Origin: S141-55 sp964422065
GTDB lineage: Bacteria; Hydrothermota; Hydrothermia; WGAB01
Direction of reading: 5' to 3'
NCBI GenBank assembly: GCA_964422065.1
Contig: CAYQZW010000023.1
Coordinates: 1-19,403 of the forward strand
DNA length: 19,403 nucleotides
Shown here: positions 8,214-14,230 of the stretch, piece by piece
How positions within the stretch are numbered: the stretch's first letter is position 1
Layout: every line of letters starts with the position of its first letter
The notes under the pieces: model-generated
Database searches by the model: none
What the model saw: only the letters and a program-made list of their open reading frames with translations
What the model was told of the DNA's origin: nothing
Position numbers and translations under genes: made by a program

Positions 8214-9206
8214 TTATGCCGTCTTATCCTCGCCGGCTTCCTGGTTAGACTCTTCCTCGTCCTCTTCCTCGTCCTCCAGGGCCTCGCCCAGGCCCTCCTC
8301 GTCCTCAAAATCTTCCTCCTCTTCCTCACCCCGCTGGCGTTGCTGGAGCCAAATTGCAACAAGGATCGCTAAGACCACAACCCCACCGATGATGACCCAT
8401 TGTCTGACCGTATTGGCCAGCCGGCTGGGCAGGCCGATCACCATGGAAAATTCCATGAGGTTGCCGCCGTGATAGTGCTGAAACGGCCGGCCTCCAAGGT
8501 TCCGCTGGCCGATCGAGGTCAGGGTTGTGTTTTTGATCGAAAGGAGCGGCGAAACGAAGACGTCGACCACCGGCATGGTACTCGGGAACTGGCGTTGAAG
8601 AGTGACACTGCCCCCACGCAACGGGAGCCGATAGCCATAAGCCAGGACCTGAGGGCCAGGATAGAGCGGCCCCATGTAAAACACGGTATCCCGGAGGATG
8701 GTCCACTGGCCTGGATCCTGTGGCATCAACGGCTGGAACGACGGGGCTGCACCTTGAGGCAACGGGAAGAAGAAGGCCGAACCTCCAGTGTAGACGAGGT
8801 TGGTGTCCAGGGAGAACGAGGTGATCTCGGTGACCGTAACGGAGTCCCCTTTTTCGTTCGTCAGGATCATATGAAACCGTTCCACCGTGAGTTTGCTGAG
8901 GTCATCGGTCGGTTCGTAGACCGTAATCGTCAGGGTCGTGACGTTCGGCACGGTATCCATCGCACTGGTGAACGGCACGTCCTTATACCGGTAGAGCGCG
9001 GTGAACATCAGAGTGGTATCCGGAACCTGGAAGACCACTTTGCCTTTGCGAAGACGCAGGCTATCCTGGAAGCCCAGGGCCCCGTTCGGCGAGAACCCGA
9101 AGAGGTGGACATATCCACCCTTTACAACTTTCTGAGGATCGGTCCCGTTGACCACATTCACCTGGAGGGTGGCGGCCATCAGGACCCCGGTCAGGAAAAG
9201 TGACAT
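8214..9206 (-). CDS. Transthyretin-like periplasmic domain protein with one TM helix and an acidic tail
   Basis: I do not know a named function. Counting from the alternative TTG at 9209 (331 residues; ATG 9206 gives 330), the parts are a short export signal (1-13, ending in LMAA), a beta-rich region like carboxypeptidase-regulatory/transthyretin domains (15-100, ending in TLTITVYEPTDD), a second beta-rich region (105-260, with FFFPLPQGA and LAYGYRLPLRGG), one TM helix (about 271-288) followed by QQRQRG, and a tail (295-331) with 23 Asp/Glu in 37 residues. The topology implies a periplasmic domain anchored in the inner membrane with an acidic cytoplasmic tail. I recall similar layouts in uncharacterised proteins of several phyla; this is memory, not a search. 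AAAAGGAGGT lies 10 bases before ATG 9206 and 7 before TTG 9209, so either start is possible. It is first in the envelope operon. Confidence 0.75.
   Translation of the reverse strand: MSLFLTGVLMAATLQVNVVNGTDPQKVVKGGYVHLFGFSPNGALGFQDSLRLRKGKVVFQVPDTTLMFTALYRYKDVPFTSAMDTVPNVTTLTITVYEPTDDLSKLTVERFHMILTNEKGDSVTVTEITSFSLDTNLVYTGGSAFFFPLPQGAAPSFQPLMPQDPGQWTILRDTVFYMGPLYPGPQVLAYGYRLPLRGGSVTLQRQFPSTMPVVDVFVSPLLSIKNTTLTSIGQRNLGGRPFQHYHGGNLMEFSMVIGLPSRLANTVRQWVIIGGVVVLAILVAIWLQQRQRGEEEEEDFEDEEGLGEALEDEEEDEEESNQEAGEDKTA
8251..8336. repeat. Low-complexity GAG/GAC codon repeat coding the acidic tail
   Basis: On the plus strand the 12-mer TCTTCCTCGTCC occurs twice in perfect tandem at 8251-8274. Further TCCTC-rich stretches follow to about 8336. 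In the minus-strand gene these encode the Glu/Asp-rich tail. Length variation between strains would be expected. Confidence 0.6.
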
Positions 9207-9216
9207 CAAAACTCGA

Positions 9217-9224
9217 CCTCCTTT
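9217..9224 (-). promoter_or_regulatory. Shine-Dalgarno of the envelope operon's first gene
   Basis: The minus strand reads AAAAGGAGGT, then CGAGTTTTGATG. The site defines the N-terminus, since an in-frame stop (TAA, 9234-9236) lies just upstream. It leaves open TTG 9209 or ATG 9206. Confidence 0.75.
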
Positions 9225-9243
9225 TTCTGGGGGTTAGGTTTCT

Positions 9244-9249
9244 ATTTTA
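9244..9249 (-). promoter_or_regulatory. Possible -10 box for the envelope operon
   Basis: The minus strand reads TAAAAT about 38 bases before the start codon, just downstream of the ferredoxin terminator. No good -35 lies at 16-18 bases; TTGATG at 9272-9277 is 22 bases away. The position fits a promoter but the sequence support is weak. Confidence 0.3.
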
Positions 9250-9275
9250 AGGCCGTATGGGTAGAGTCCGGCATC

Positions 9276-9317
9276 AAAAAAGGGCCTCCCTCCTCTCCAT
9301 CTCCTGGAGAGAGGCCC
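9276..9317 (-). terminator. Rho-independent terminator of the ferredoxin gene
   Basis: On the minus strand a 12-bp stem (GGGCCTCTCTCC with GGAGGGAGGCCC, one G-T wobble) encloses a 12-base loop and is followed by six Ts. The arms are 9306-9317 and 9282-9293; the T run is 9276-9281. It lies 46 bases after the ferredoxin stop and separates that gene from the envelope operon. Confidence 0.93.
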
Positions 9318-9363
9318 CACAGGGTCCCGTGTTCCTTCCCCCTCCCGACCTAACCCGAAAGGG

Positions 9364-9624
9364 TTACTTCTGGAAATACGCGGCGTTTTTCTCGATATAG
9401 GACTTCCACTCCTCGGGGACTGCGTCCTCTGGGAAGATCGCCTGCACAGGACAAACACTCTCGCAGGCCCCGCAATCAATGCATTCGTCCGGATTGATAT
9501 AAAGTTGGGGCTCGTTTTCAAAATCCGGTTCGCCTTGATGCGGGTGGATGCAGTCCACCGGACAGACTTCCACGCACGCCTGGTCCTTCACATTCACACA
9601 CGGTTCTGCGATCACATAGGCCAT
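9364..9624 (-). CDS. 7Fe ferredoxin ([3Fe-4S][4Fe-4S])
   Basis: The 86-residue electron carrier has the Cys pattern of 7Fe ferredoxins. Cys9, Cys17 and Cys58 should bind the [3Fe-4S] cluster; Cys21, Cys48, Cys51 and Cys54 should bind the [4Fe-4S] cluster. Cys25 is an extra, free cysteine. Motifs are CVEVCPVDCIHP and CIDCGACESVCPV; the C-terminus has VPEEWKSYIEKN, very like Thermus ferredoxin, and the length fits (about 78 residues there). A longer reading to 9717 adds a non-family N-terminus. ATG 9624 has AAAAGGAGGAGAAATC directly in front, which fixes the start. It lies downstream of glutamate dehydrogenase in the same direction but has its own promoter-like signal and terminator, so it is probably also a single-gene unit. 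Its redox partner cannot be inferred from the window. Confidence 0.95.
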   Translation of the reverse strand: MAYVIAEPCVNVKDQACVEVCPVDCIHPHQGEPDFENEPQLYINPDECIDCGACESVCPVQAIFPEDAVPEEWKSYIEKNAAYFQK

Positions 9625-9630
9625 GATTTC

Positions 9631-9639
9631 TCCTCCTTT
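9631..9639 (-). promoter_or_regulatory. Ribosome binding site fixing the ferredoxin start
   Basis: The minus strand reads AAAGGAGGA, seven bases before ATG 9624. It rules out the longer ORF beginning at 9717. Confidence 0.9.
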
Positions 9640-9665
9640 TGTTGCAACGCTGAGTGTGTAGGAAA

Positions 9666-9694
9666 ATCTTACGGTTCGTAGAATTCCATTGCAA
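9666..9694 (-). promoter_or_regulatory. Promoter of the ferredoxin gene
   Basis: The minus strand reads TTGCAA (9689-9694), a 17-bp spacer, then TAAGAT (9666-9671). The expected start of transcription is near 9659, giving a leader of about 35 bases that contains the Shine-Dalgarno. Both hexamers match the sigma-70 consensus at four of six positions. TTGCAAC recurs in the leader at 9642-9648 within GTTGCAAC. Confidence 0.6.
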
Positions 9695-9744
9695 CTGCAG
9701 GGTTCCCGCCCCGCCACCCCCTCCTGACCGGATTCCGGAAGCGA

Positions 9745-10995
9745 TTACGGATAGATGCCACGGATTTCCGTGGCCTTGGCTACCCGATCAATCGCCAGAA
9801 TGTATGCCGCAATCCGCGGGTTCACGTTCATGTGATCCACCTTCTCAAAGACCGCATGGAACGCGCGGGTCATGATCCGTTCCAGTTCCTGATTGACCCG
9901 GGCCTCGTCCCAGAAGAAGGAATAGATGTCCTGCACCCACTCGAAGTAGGAAACCGTCACACCACCTGCGTTGGCCAGGATATCCGGCAGGATCAGGACG
10001 CCCTTGTCCCAGAGGATCTTATCCGCCTCGGGTGTGGTCGGACCGTTAGCAAGTTCCAGGATGATCTTCGTCTTGATGCGGTCTGCGTTCTCCTGGGTGA
10101 TCTGGTTCTCCAGAGCGGCAGGTACCAGGATGTCGCACTCGAGTTCCAGGAGTTCCTCGTTCGTGATCTGGTCCGCATCTTTGTAGTTGATCACCGAGCC
10201 GGTCTCCTGCTTGACCTTGATGACTTCCTCAATGTTGAGACCGTTGGGGTTATAGATGCCGCCTTTGGAGTCCGAGACCGCGATCACGGTCGCCCCATCC
10301 TCCACCATGAACTTGGCGGAGAACATCCCGGCGTTGCCAAAGCCCTGGATCACGACCTTGGCGTCTGACAGGTTAAGGCCAATCCGCTGGGCGGCTTCCC
10401 GGACCACGTACTGTCCACCGAGCGAGGTCGCAACATTCCGGCCCTTGGACCCGCCGATCTCCAGGGGTTTCCCGGTGACCACACCCGGCACCGAATAGCC
10501 CTTATGCATGGAGATGGTGTCCATAATCCAGGCCATGACCTGCGGATTGGTATTGACGTCCGGCGCCGGGATATCGCGTTCGGGCCCGATCATGATGGAA
10601 ATCTCGGTAGCGAACCGGCGGGTCAGGTTCTCCAGTTCGTTCTGGGACATCTCTTTGGGGTTGCAGCGGACGCCGCCTTTCGCTCCGCCGTAAGGAATGC
10701 CGACGACCGCAGTCTTCCAAGTCATCCACATGGCTAAGGCCTTCACCTCATCCAGGGTCACATCCGGCGCATATCGGATGCCCCCTTTCGCGGGCCCTCG
10801 GGCCAGGTTGTGCTGGACCCGGTGGCCGGTGAAGACCTTGATTGTGCCATCGTCCATTTTTACGGGGAAATGGACGGTTAACTCCCGCTTGGGTTCCCGC
10901 AAGACTTCACGGAGATTGGGATCTAAGCCCATCACTTCGGCGGCCTCATCAAACTGCTTTTGAGCCACCGCCCAAGGATTGATTTTGGACGTCAT
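9745..10995 (-). CDS. gdhA: Glutamate dehydrogenase
   Basis: The 416-residue protein catalyses reversible oxidative deamination of glutamate to 2-oxoglutarate and ammonia with NAD(P). The dehydrogenase N-domain has GPAKGGIR (Lys70), WKTAV (Lys94) and PYGGAKGG (catalytic Lys106 by family), plus APDVNT with Asp146. The Rossmann nucleotide domain has GFGNAG at 218-223. The C-terminal LPDILANAGGVTVSYFEWVQ block is diagnostic. The length fits hexameric bacterial enzymes (about 410-430). NAD versus NADP preference cannot be called reliably by eye. The ATG at 10995 has GAAGGAGGTC five bases upstream. The upstream leader is about 138 bases if the TATAAT at 11141-11146 is used. No terminator is evident between its stop and the ferredoxin promoter. 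Confidence 0.97.
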   Translation of the reverse strand: MTSKINPWAVAQKQFDEAAEVMGLDPNLREVLREPKRELTVHFPVKMDDGTIKVFTGHRVQHNLARGPAKGGIRYAPDVTLDEVKALAMWMTWKTAVVGIPYGGAKGGVRCNPKEMSQNELENLTRRFATEISIMIGPERDIPAPDVNTNPQVMAWIMDTISMHKGYSVPGVVTGKPLEIGGSKGRNVATSLGGQYVVREAAQRIGLNLSDAKVVIQGFGNAGMFSAKFMVEDGATVIAVSDSKGGIYNPNGLNIEEVIKVKQETGSVINYKDADQITNEELLELECDILVPAALENQITQENADRIKTKIILELANGPTTPEADKILWDKGVLILPDILANAGGVTVSYFEWVQDIYSFFWDEARVNQELERIMTRAFHAVFEKVDHMNVNPRIAAYILAIDRVAKATEIRGIYP

Positions 10996-11140
10996 GTTTT
11001 GACCTCCTTCTTTTTGAGATGAAGCCGACCTATGGATCGTTGTTTAAAGAGAAGTGCCCCTTGAAATGGTACCCCCAGGGACCAATTCCCGTCCCCCCGA
11101 AGGTCAGAGACCGAATCGTTCGTAATCATCGTAGACCAAA
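10996..11140 (-). promoter_or_regulatory. Leader region of glutamate dehydrogenase
   Basis: This is the presumed 5' untranslated region. It includes small potential hairpins: GGTC-TCT-GACC, and GGGAC with GTCCC around an 8-base loop. GACCTTC could also pair with parts of the GAAGGAGGTC Shine-Dalgarno. I recognise no known riboswitch, so a regulatory role is speculative. Confidence 0.3.
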
Positions 11141-11146
11141 ATTATA
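11141..11146 (-). promoter_or_regulatory. -10 box (TATAAT) for glutamate dehydrogenase
   Basis: A perfect TATAAT on the minus strand lies seven bases downstream of the EamA stop codon. The -35 would fall inside the EamA coding end: either TTGAGC with a 15-bp spacer or TTTTGA with 17. The -10 is strong and the -35 poor. Confidence 0.5.
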
Positions 11147-11152
11147 CAGGGC

Positions 11153-12004
11153 TCACAGGCGGCTCAAAACCCATGCGCCGACAAGCATGAGCAGGGCTCC
11201 GGCCAACCGTCGGCGGATGGCGCGTTCCCGGAACATCCATGCCCCCAGGAGGACCCCGAACACGCCGGAGGTCCGCTTTAAGGCGATCATATACGCCACA
11301 AAGGCTTGAGAGACCGCGATCATGTGGAACAGCGAGGAGAGTGCGGTGCTGACACCGGCCAGGGCCAGGTATCGGCCTGGCCGGCCACGCCGCTGGTCCC
11401 GGAGCCCCAGCGGGGTCGTGGCCAACGCCATCACCACCATGTAATGGACCGTGAAGTAGGACGCAGAGGTCTCCCGGATCAACTGCTTGCCAAACACCGA
11501 GGTGAAGGCATAGATGAACGCGACCAGGACCATCAAGGGTGGGCCCTTCTCCCGAAAAAAGGCCCGGAGCCAGGCCGAGGGGCGCCGATGATCGCTTTGC
11601 AGAATGAACGCCCCGAGCACCACCAGGAGGATCCCCAGGAACCCCGTCTGGCTCACCCGCTCGTGGATCAGGACCCGGCCGGTCAGGGTCAGGAACACCG
11701 GGGTCAGGGCCAGGTACGGCAGGGTGAGTGAAAGCGGCGAGATTCGGATGGCCGTGAGATAGAGGATGATCGCCGTGATCTCCAGCGGGATCCAGGCGAG
11801 GTGGAGCCGGAGAAAGACCGGGGACCACCGCGGGAGACCGGTCCAGAAGAGGAGCGGGAGGACCACCGGAAGGCCGAACAGGAACCGGAGCCAGAGGACC
11901 TGGAGGATGCCGGTGCCCTCTTCCTGCATGCTCTTCTTGGCCAGGGCGTCCGAAAGGGCCCAGAAAAAGGCCGAGAGGAGCGCGGCGACGACCCAGACCT
12001 TCAT
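11153..12004 (-). CDS. EamA/DMT-family inner-membrane transporter
   Basis: The 283-residue protein has ten hydrophobic segments arranged as two EamA repeats of about 140 residues. Repeat 1 begins at VVAALLSAFFWALSDALAKK and includes ALTPVFLTL; repeat 2 begins near LMVLVAFIYAFTSVFGKQLI and ends with LLMLVGAWVL. Such proteins export or exchange metabolites (amino acids, nucleotide sugars and others); the substrate cannot be told. The length is usual for the family. The ATG at 12004 has no Shine-Dalgarno; TATAAT lies eight bases upstream, suggesting a leaderless transcript. It is divergent from threonine aldolase with 66 bp between. Shared regulation would hint at an amino-acid-related substrate, which is inference only. 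Confidence 0.88.
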   Translation of the reverse strand: MKVWVVAALLSAFFWALSDALAKKSMQEEGTGILQVLWLRFLFGLPVVLPLLFWTGLPRWSPVFLRLHLAWIPLEITAIILYLTAIRISPLSLTLPYLALTPVFLTLTGRVLIHERVSQTGFLGILLVVLGAFILQSDHRRPSAWLRAFFREKGPPLMVLVAFIYAFTSVFGKQLIRETSASYFTVHYMVVMALATTPLGLRDQRRGRPGRYLALAGVSTALSSLFHMIAVSQAFVAYMIALKRTSGVFGVLLGAWMFRERAIRRRLAGALLMLVGAWVLSRL

Positions 12005-12012
12005 GGGTTTCC

Positions 12013-12018
12013 ATTATA
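12013..12018 (-). promoter_or_regulatory. -10 box of the EamA gene
   Basis: A perfect TATAAT on the minus strand lies eight bases before the start codon. There is no recognisable -35. A 9-bp palindrome (GGACAGTCC, 12034-12042) lies 15 bases upstream, equally far from the -10 of the divergent gene. Confidence 0.5.
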
Positions 12019-12033
12019 GGGCCGACGACCGCC

Positions 12034-12042
12034 GGACAGTCC
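12034..12042. promoter_or_regulatory. Palindrome at the centre of the divergent promoter
   Basis: GGAC-A-GTCC is centred at 12038, the midpoint of the 12005-12070 intergenic region and 20 bases from each -10 box. It occupies the region where both -35 elements would fall. It may be a shared activator or repressor site; short palindromes can also arise by chance in GC-rich DNA. Confidence 0.35.
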
Positions 12043-12057
12043 TCCGTGAGGATGCCG

Positions 12058-12063
12058 TATACT
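12058..12063 (+). promoter_or_regulatory. -10 box of threonine aldolase
   Basis: TATACT lies seven bases before ATG 12071, with no Shine-Dalgarno between. It predicts a transcript starting at or next to the start codon. No good -35 is present. Confidence 0.5.
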
Positions 12064-12070
12064 TCGGGGC

Positions 12071-13117
12071 ATGGAGCGGTTTTCAGACTTCCGAAGTGAT
12101 ACGGTGACCCGGCCGACCGAGGCGATGCGGCAGGCGATGGCCGCCGCTGAGGTCGGCGATGACGTCCTGGGGGATGACCCGACCGTCCAGCGCCTGGAGG
12201 CCCTTGCCGCCGAGCGGCTCGGCAAGGAGGCGGCCCTCTTCGTGCCCTCCGGCACCATGGGCAACGCCATCGCCGTCAAGGTCTGGACCCGGGAAGGCGA
12301 CGAGGTGATCGTGGAGGAACGGAGCCACATCTACAACCTGGAGGTGGCCCACTTGAGCATGATCTCCCGGGTGTTGCCCCGACCGTTGCCCTCGGTCCGA
12401 GGCGCGATGGACCCGGACCGGGTGGAACAGGCGATCCGGAAACGCGGCCTGCATATCCCCGGCACCGCCCTGATCTGCCTGGAGAATACCCACAATTACT
12501 GGGGCGGGGCGGTGGTCCCCTTAGAGAACTTCCGGGCCATCCGGGAGGTTGCAGACCGGCACGGCCTCAAGGTACACCTGGACGGCGCCCGGATCTTCAA
12601 TGCACAGGTCGCCTCCGGCGTACCGGCCCGGGAATACGCGCAATACGTGGACTCCGTGATGTTTTGCTTTTCCAAAGGGCTGGGAGCCCCGATCGGGTCG
12701 ATCCTCGTAGGGCCGAAGGAGTTCATTGAGGAGGCCCGGCGGGTCCGGAAACTCCTGGGCGGTGGGATGCGCCAGGTCGGGGTCATCGCTGCTGCGGCTC
12801 TGGTCGCGTTAGAAACGATGGTAGATCGGCTCGCCGAAGACCATCGTCGCGCAAAACGCCTGGCCCAGGGACTGGCCGAGATCCCCGGCATCCAACTGGA
12901 TCCAGACACCGTAGAGACAAACATCGTCTTCTTTGACCTCGTGCGGTCGGGCTGGACTGCCCCTGCCTTCGTTGAGGCTATGAGACAGCACGGCGTGTTG
13001 TGCCTCGCGGCCGGGCCCCAAACCATCCGCATGGTCACTCACAAGGATGTGGACGACGAAGACGTGGAACGGGCCATCACGGCGGCGCGGACCGTGCTCC
13101 AGGAAGCCCTTGCTTGA
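12071..13117 (+). CDS. ltaE: Low-specificity L-threonine aldolase
   Basis: The 348-residue PLP enzyme of fold type I cleaves L-threonine or L-allo-threonine to glycine and acetaldehyde. It opens with the family signature DFRSDTVTRPT (6-16). Other motifs are VGDDVLGDDPTV (28-39), FVPSGTMGN (57-65), His86 stacking on PLP (RSHIYN), LENTHNYWGG (137-146), HLDGARIFNA (169-178; Asp171 to the pyridine nitrogen) and CFSKGLGAPIGS, with Lys202 as the Schiff-base lysine. The length is close to E. coli LtaE (333). The ATG at 12071 lacks a Shine-Dalgarno but has a -10 box seven bases upstream. The TGA stop is part of the -35 hexamer of the next gene. Related beta-eliminating lyases share the fold, but the motif set favours threonine aldolase. 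Confidence 0.95.
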   Translation: MERFSDFRSDTVTRPTEAMRQAMAAAEVGDDVLGDDPTVQRLEALAAERLGKEAALFVPSGTMGNAIAVKVWTREGDEVIVEERSHIYNLEVAHLSMISRVLPRPLPSVRGAMDPDRVEQAIRKRGLHIPGTALICLENTHNYWGGAVVPLENFRAIREVADRHGLKVHLDGARIFNAQVASGVPAREYAQYVDSVMFCFSKGLGAPIGSILVGPKEFIEEARRVRKLLGGGMRQVGVIAAAALVALETMVDRLAEDHRRAKRLAQGLAEIPGIQLDPDTVETNIVFFDLVRSGWTAPAFVEAMRQHGVLCLAAGPQTIRMVTHKDVDDEDVERAITAARTVLQEALA

Positions 13118-13142
13118 CCATCGGATGCTGCCCGGCTAAAAT
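13114..13142 (+). promoter_or_regulatory. Leaderless promoter of the small envelope protein gene
   Basis: TTGACC (13114-13119), a 17-bp spacer and TAAAAT (13137-13142) are followed by six bases and then ATG 13149. The -35 overlaps the threonine aldolase stop codon. Transcription should begin on or next to the A of the ATG; no Shine-Dalgarno is present. Confidence 0.75.
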
Positions 13143-13148
13143 TGGGTC

Positions 13149-13847
13149 ATGAAGTACAGGAAGGTGCTTTATCCCCTCATCCTGGGGGTCATCTCACTCC
13201 AATACTGTATCTCTGTTCCCGTGCAATCCATCCCCCGATCTGCTCAAAAAGGCATGGGGGTGAACGCCGCGACCTGGACGGGGAAATACCAACTCAAATA
13301 CTCTACCTGCTATGGGGATGTGACGGAACACCACGTCTATACCGCGCGACAGGTGGATCTCTCTGTTCGTCCCGGAAACCAAACGGATCTTCACCTGATT
13401 TACACCCAGGTCCGGGACAGCACGGTTCAAGTGGAGTCCGACAGTATTTGGGCGGGTGATGATGTTTACCAGTATTCCTTCACAGCCCTGGCGGTGAGTC
13501 CATATTTTGAGAAGGCCCTTTCAGATCGGCTCCGACTGTATCTGCAACTTCACTGGATGTTCATTTATTCTACCTATCGGTGGCGGAATCAGGTTTACAG
13601 TTCTGATGAAGAAGGAAATTTCGGCTTTGGCATGGACTGGGAGACCGGAATGGCTTTCGGAGAGAATCCAGAGTTTTCTTTTGGGATCGGGGCTTTGCGT
13701 CCCCTCATCTTCTCGCTCGTCTACCGGTTCCCCCCCTCCAGAATGTGGGCATTGAGCGCGCATCTCGGATACTGGAATGGGGGCGGACCTTTTGTTGCGG
13801 CCGGTGTGGCGCTGACCCCACCGAAAAGTTCTCATCCCTCAAAGTAA
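13149..13847 (+). CDS. Orphan exported protein, probable small beta-barrel
   Basis: I do not recognise this 232-residue protein. It begins with a signal-peptide-like segment (MKYRKVLYPLILGVISLQYC). The Cys at 20 sits in LQYC, which is not a proper lipobox, so a lipoprotein is unlikely. The mature part shows alternating hydrophobic residues in short strands (LRLYLQLHWMFIYSTY, FSFGIGALRPLIFSLVYRF, ALSAHLGYWNGGG), ending in a glycine- and aromatic-rich strand, which fits an outer-membrane barrel of 8-12 strands. It ends in a short hydrophilic tail. The gene has its own leaderless promoter and is visibly more A/T-rich than the genes on either side. Its neighbours give no functional clue. Confidence 0.7.
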   Translation: MKYRKVLYPLILGVISLQYCISVPVQSIPRSAQKGMGVNAATWTGKYQLKYSTCYGDVTEHHVYTARQVDLSVRPGNQTDLHLIYTQVRDSTVQVESDSIWAGDDVYQYSFTALAVSPYFEKALSDRLRLYLQLHWMFIYSTYRWRNQVYSSDEEGNFGFGMDWETGMAFGENPEFSFGIGALRPLIFSLVYRFPPSRMWALSAHLGYWNGGGPFVAAGVALTPPKSSHPSK

Positions 13848-14136
13848 CCGGCGATTTCTGAGGCACGAGGGGAGGCGGGAAAACAGACCAGTATGGGAGG
13901 AGAAAGGAAGGGTACCCCATAATGATCTTTACAAAACCGGAAGATAGCCTTAGAATAACATTCCAAGAAAGCCAAACCGGTTAGCGAATCTATCCAAGGT
14001 CTTTCTTCTTTGCTGCCCGAGAGGGGTTGAACATCGTAAGAAGCGTCTATTGGGCTCCACGTGGGGTTGGGGAGTCCTCGGAGATCTAAAGGTGAGTTAT
14101 CGCTTCTATATGGGCTAGACTACCATAGAGACGGCC
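13848..14136. other. Gene-free stretch upstream of the Rrf2 regulator
   Basis: This is the larger part of a 383-bp gap, the only one over 300 bases in the window. It is more A/T-rich than surrounding coding DNA. No ORF of useful length is present; a 20-codon frame at 13922-13984 lacks a well-placed Shine-Dalgarno. I see the palindromes GGGTACCC (near 13910) and AACCGGTT (near 13975), but no terminator, tRNA, known RNA or mobile-element end. It may be a decayed gene or hold an unannotated small RNA. Confidence 0.5.
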
Positions 14137-14165
14137 TTTACATTGGAAAACTTCTCATGTAAAAT
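14137..14165 (+). promoter_or_regulatory. Promoter and putative operator of the Rrf2 gene
   Basis: TTTACA (14137-14142), a 17-bp spacer and TAAAAT (14160-14165) match the sigma-70 consensus at five of six positions each. Superimposed is a perfect inverted repeat, TTTACAT (14137-14143), 13 bases, ATGTAAA (14157-14163), 27 bp in all, covering both hexamers. Its size fits Rrf2-family dimers, which bind long palindromes, and its position fits autorepression. Transcription would start near 14172, giving a leader of roughly 60 bases. Confidence 0.8.
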
Positions 14166-14216
14166 TGAGATGATTGTGTGGCTGAGCCCTCGGAATTGGC
14201 AAAGAAATGAATTAAA

Positions 14217-14223
14217 AAGGAGG
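14217..14223 (+). promoter_or_regulatory. Ribosome binding site choosing the Rrf2 start
   Basis: AAGGAGG lies seven bases before ATG 14231 and only four before ATG 14228. The second ATG is therefore preferred. Confidence 0.8.
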
Positions 14224-14230
14224 TTGAATG

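Noticed and set aside
9364..9717. Longer 117-residue start for the ferredoxin
   Set aside because: The extra residues do not resemble ferredoxins and would span the promoter and Shine-Dalgarno; ATG 9624 has an ideal ribosome site.
9720..9740. CCGGATTCCGG palindrome after the glutamate dehydrogenase stop, considered as a terminator
   Set aside because: The arms leave no room for a loop and no T tract follows.
11142..12014. Minus-strand 290-codon ORF in another frame over the EamA gene
   Set aside because: It gives a Pro/Arg-rich sequence without TM segments; the EamA frame has ten TM helices.
13922..13984. 20-codon ORF in the gene-free stretch
   Set aside because: Too short, no well-placed Shine-Dalgarno or promoter, and no recognisable peptide.
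14024..14080. GGTTGAA and GGGTTGGGG segments resembling a tRNA T-arm
   Set aside because: No acceptor, D-arm or anticodon stem could be paired around them, so not a tRNA.
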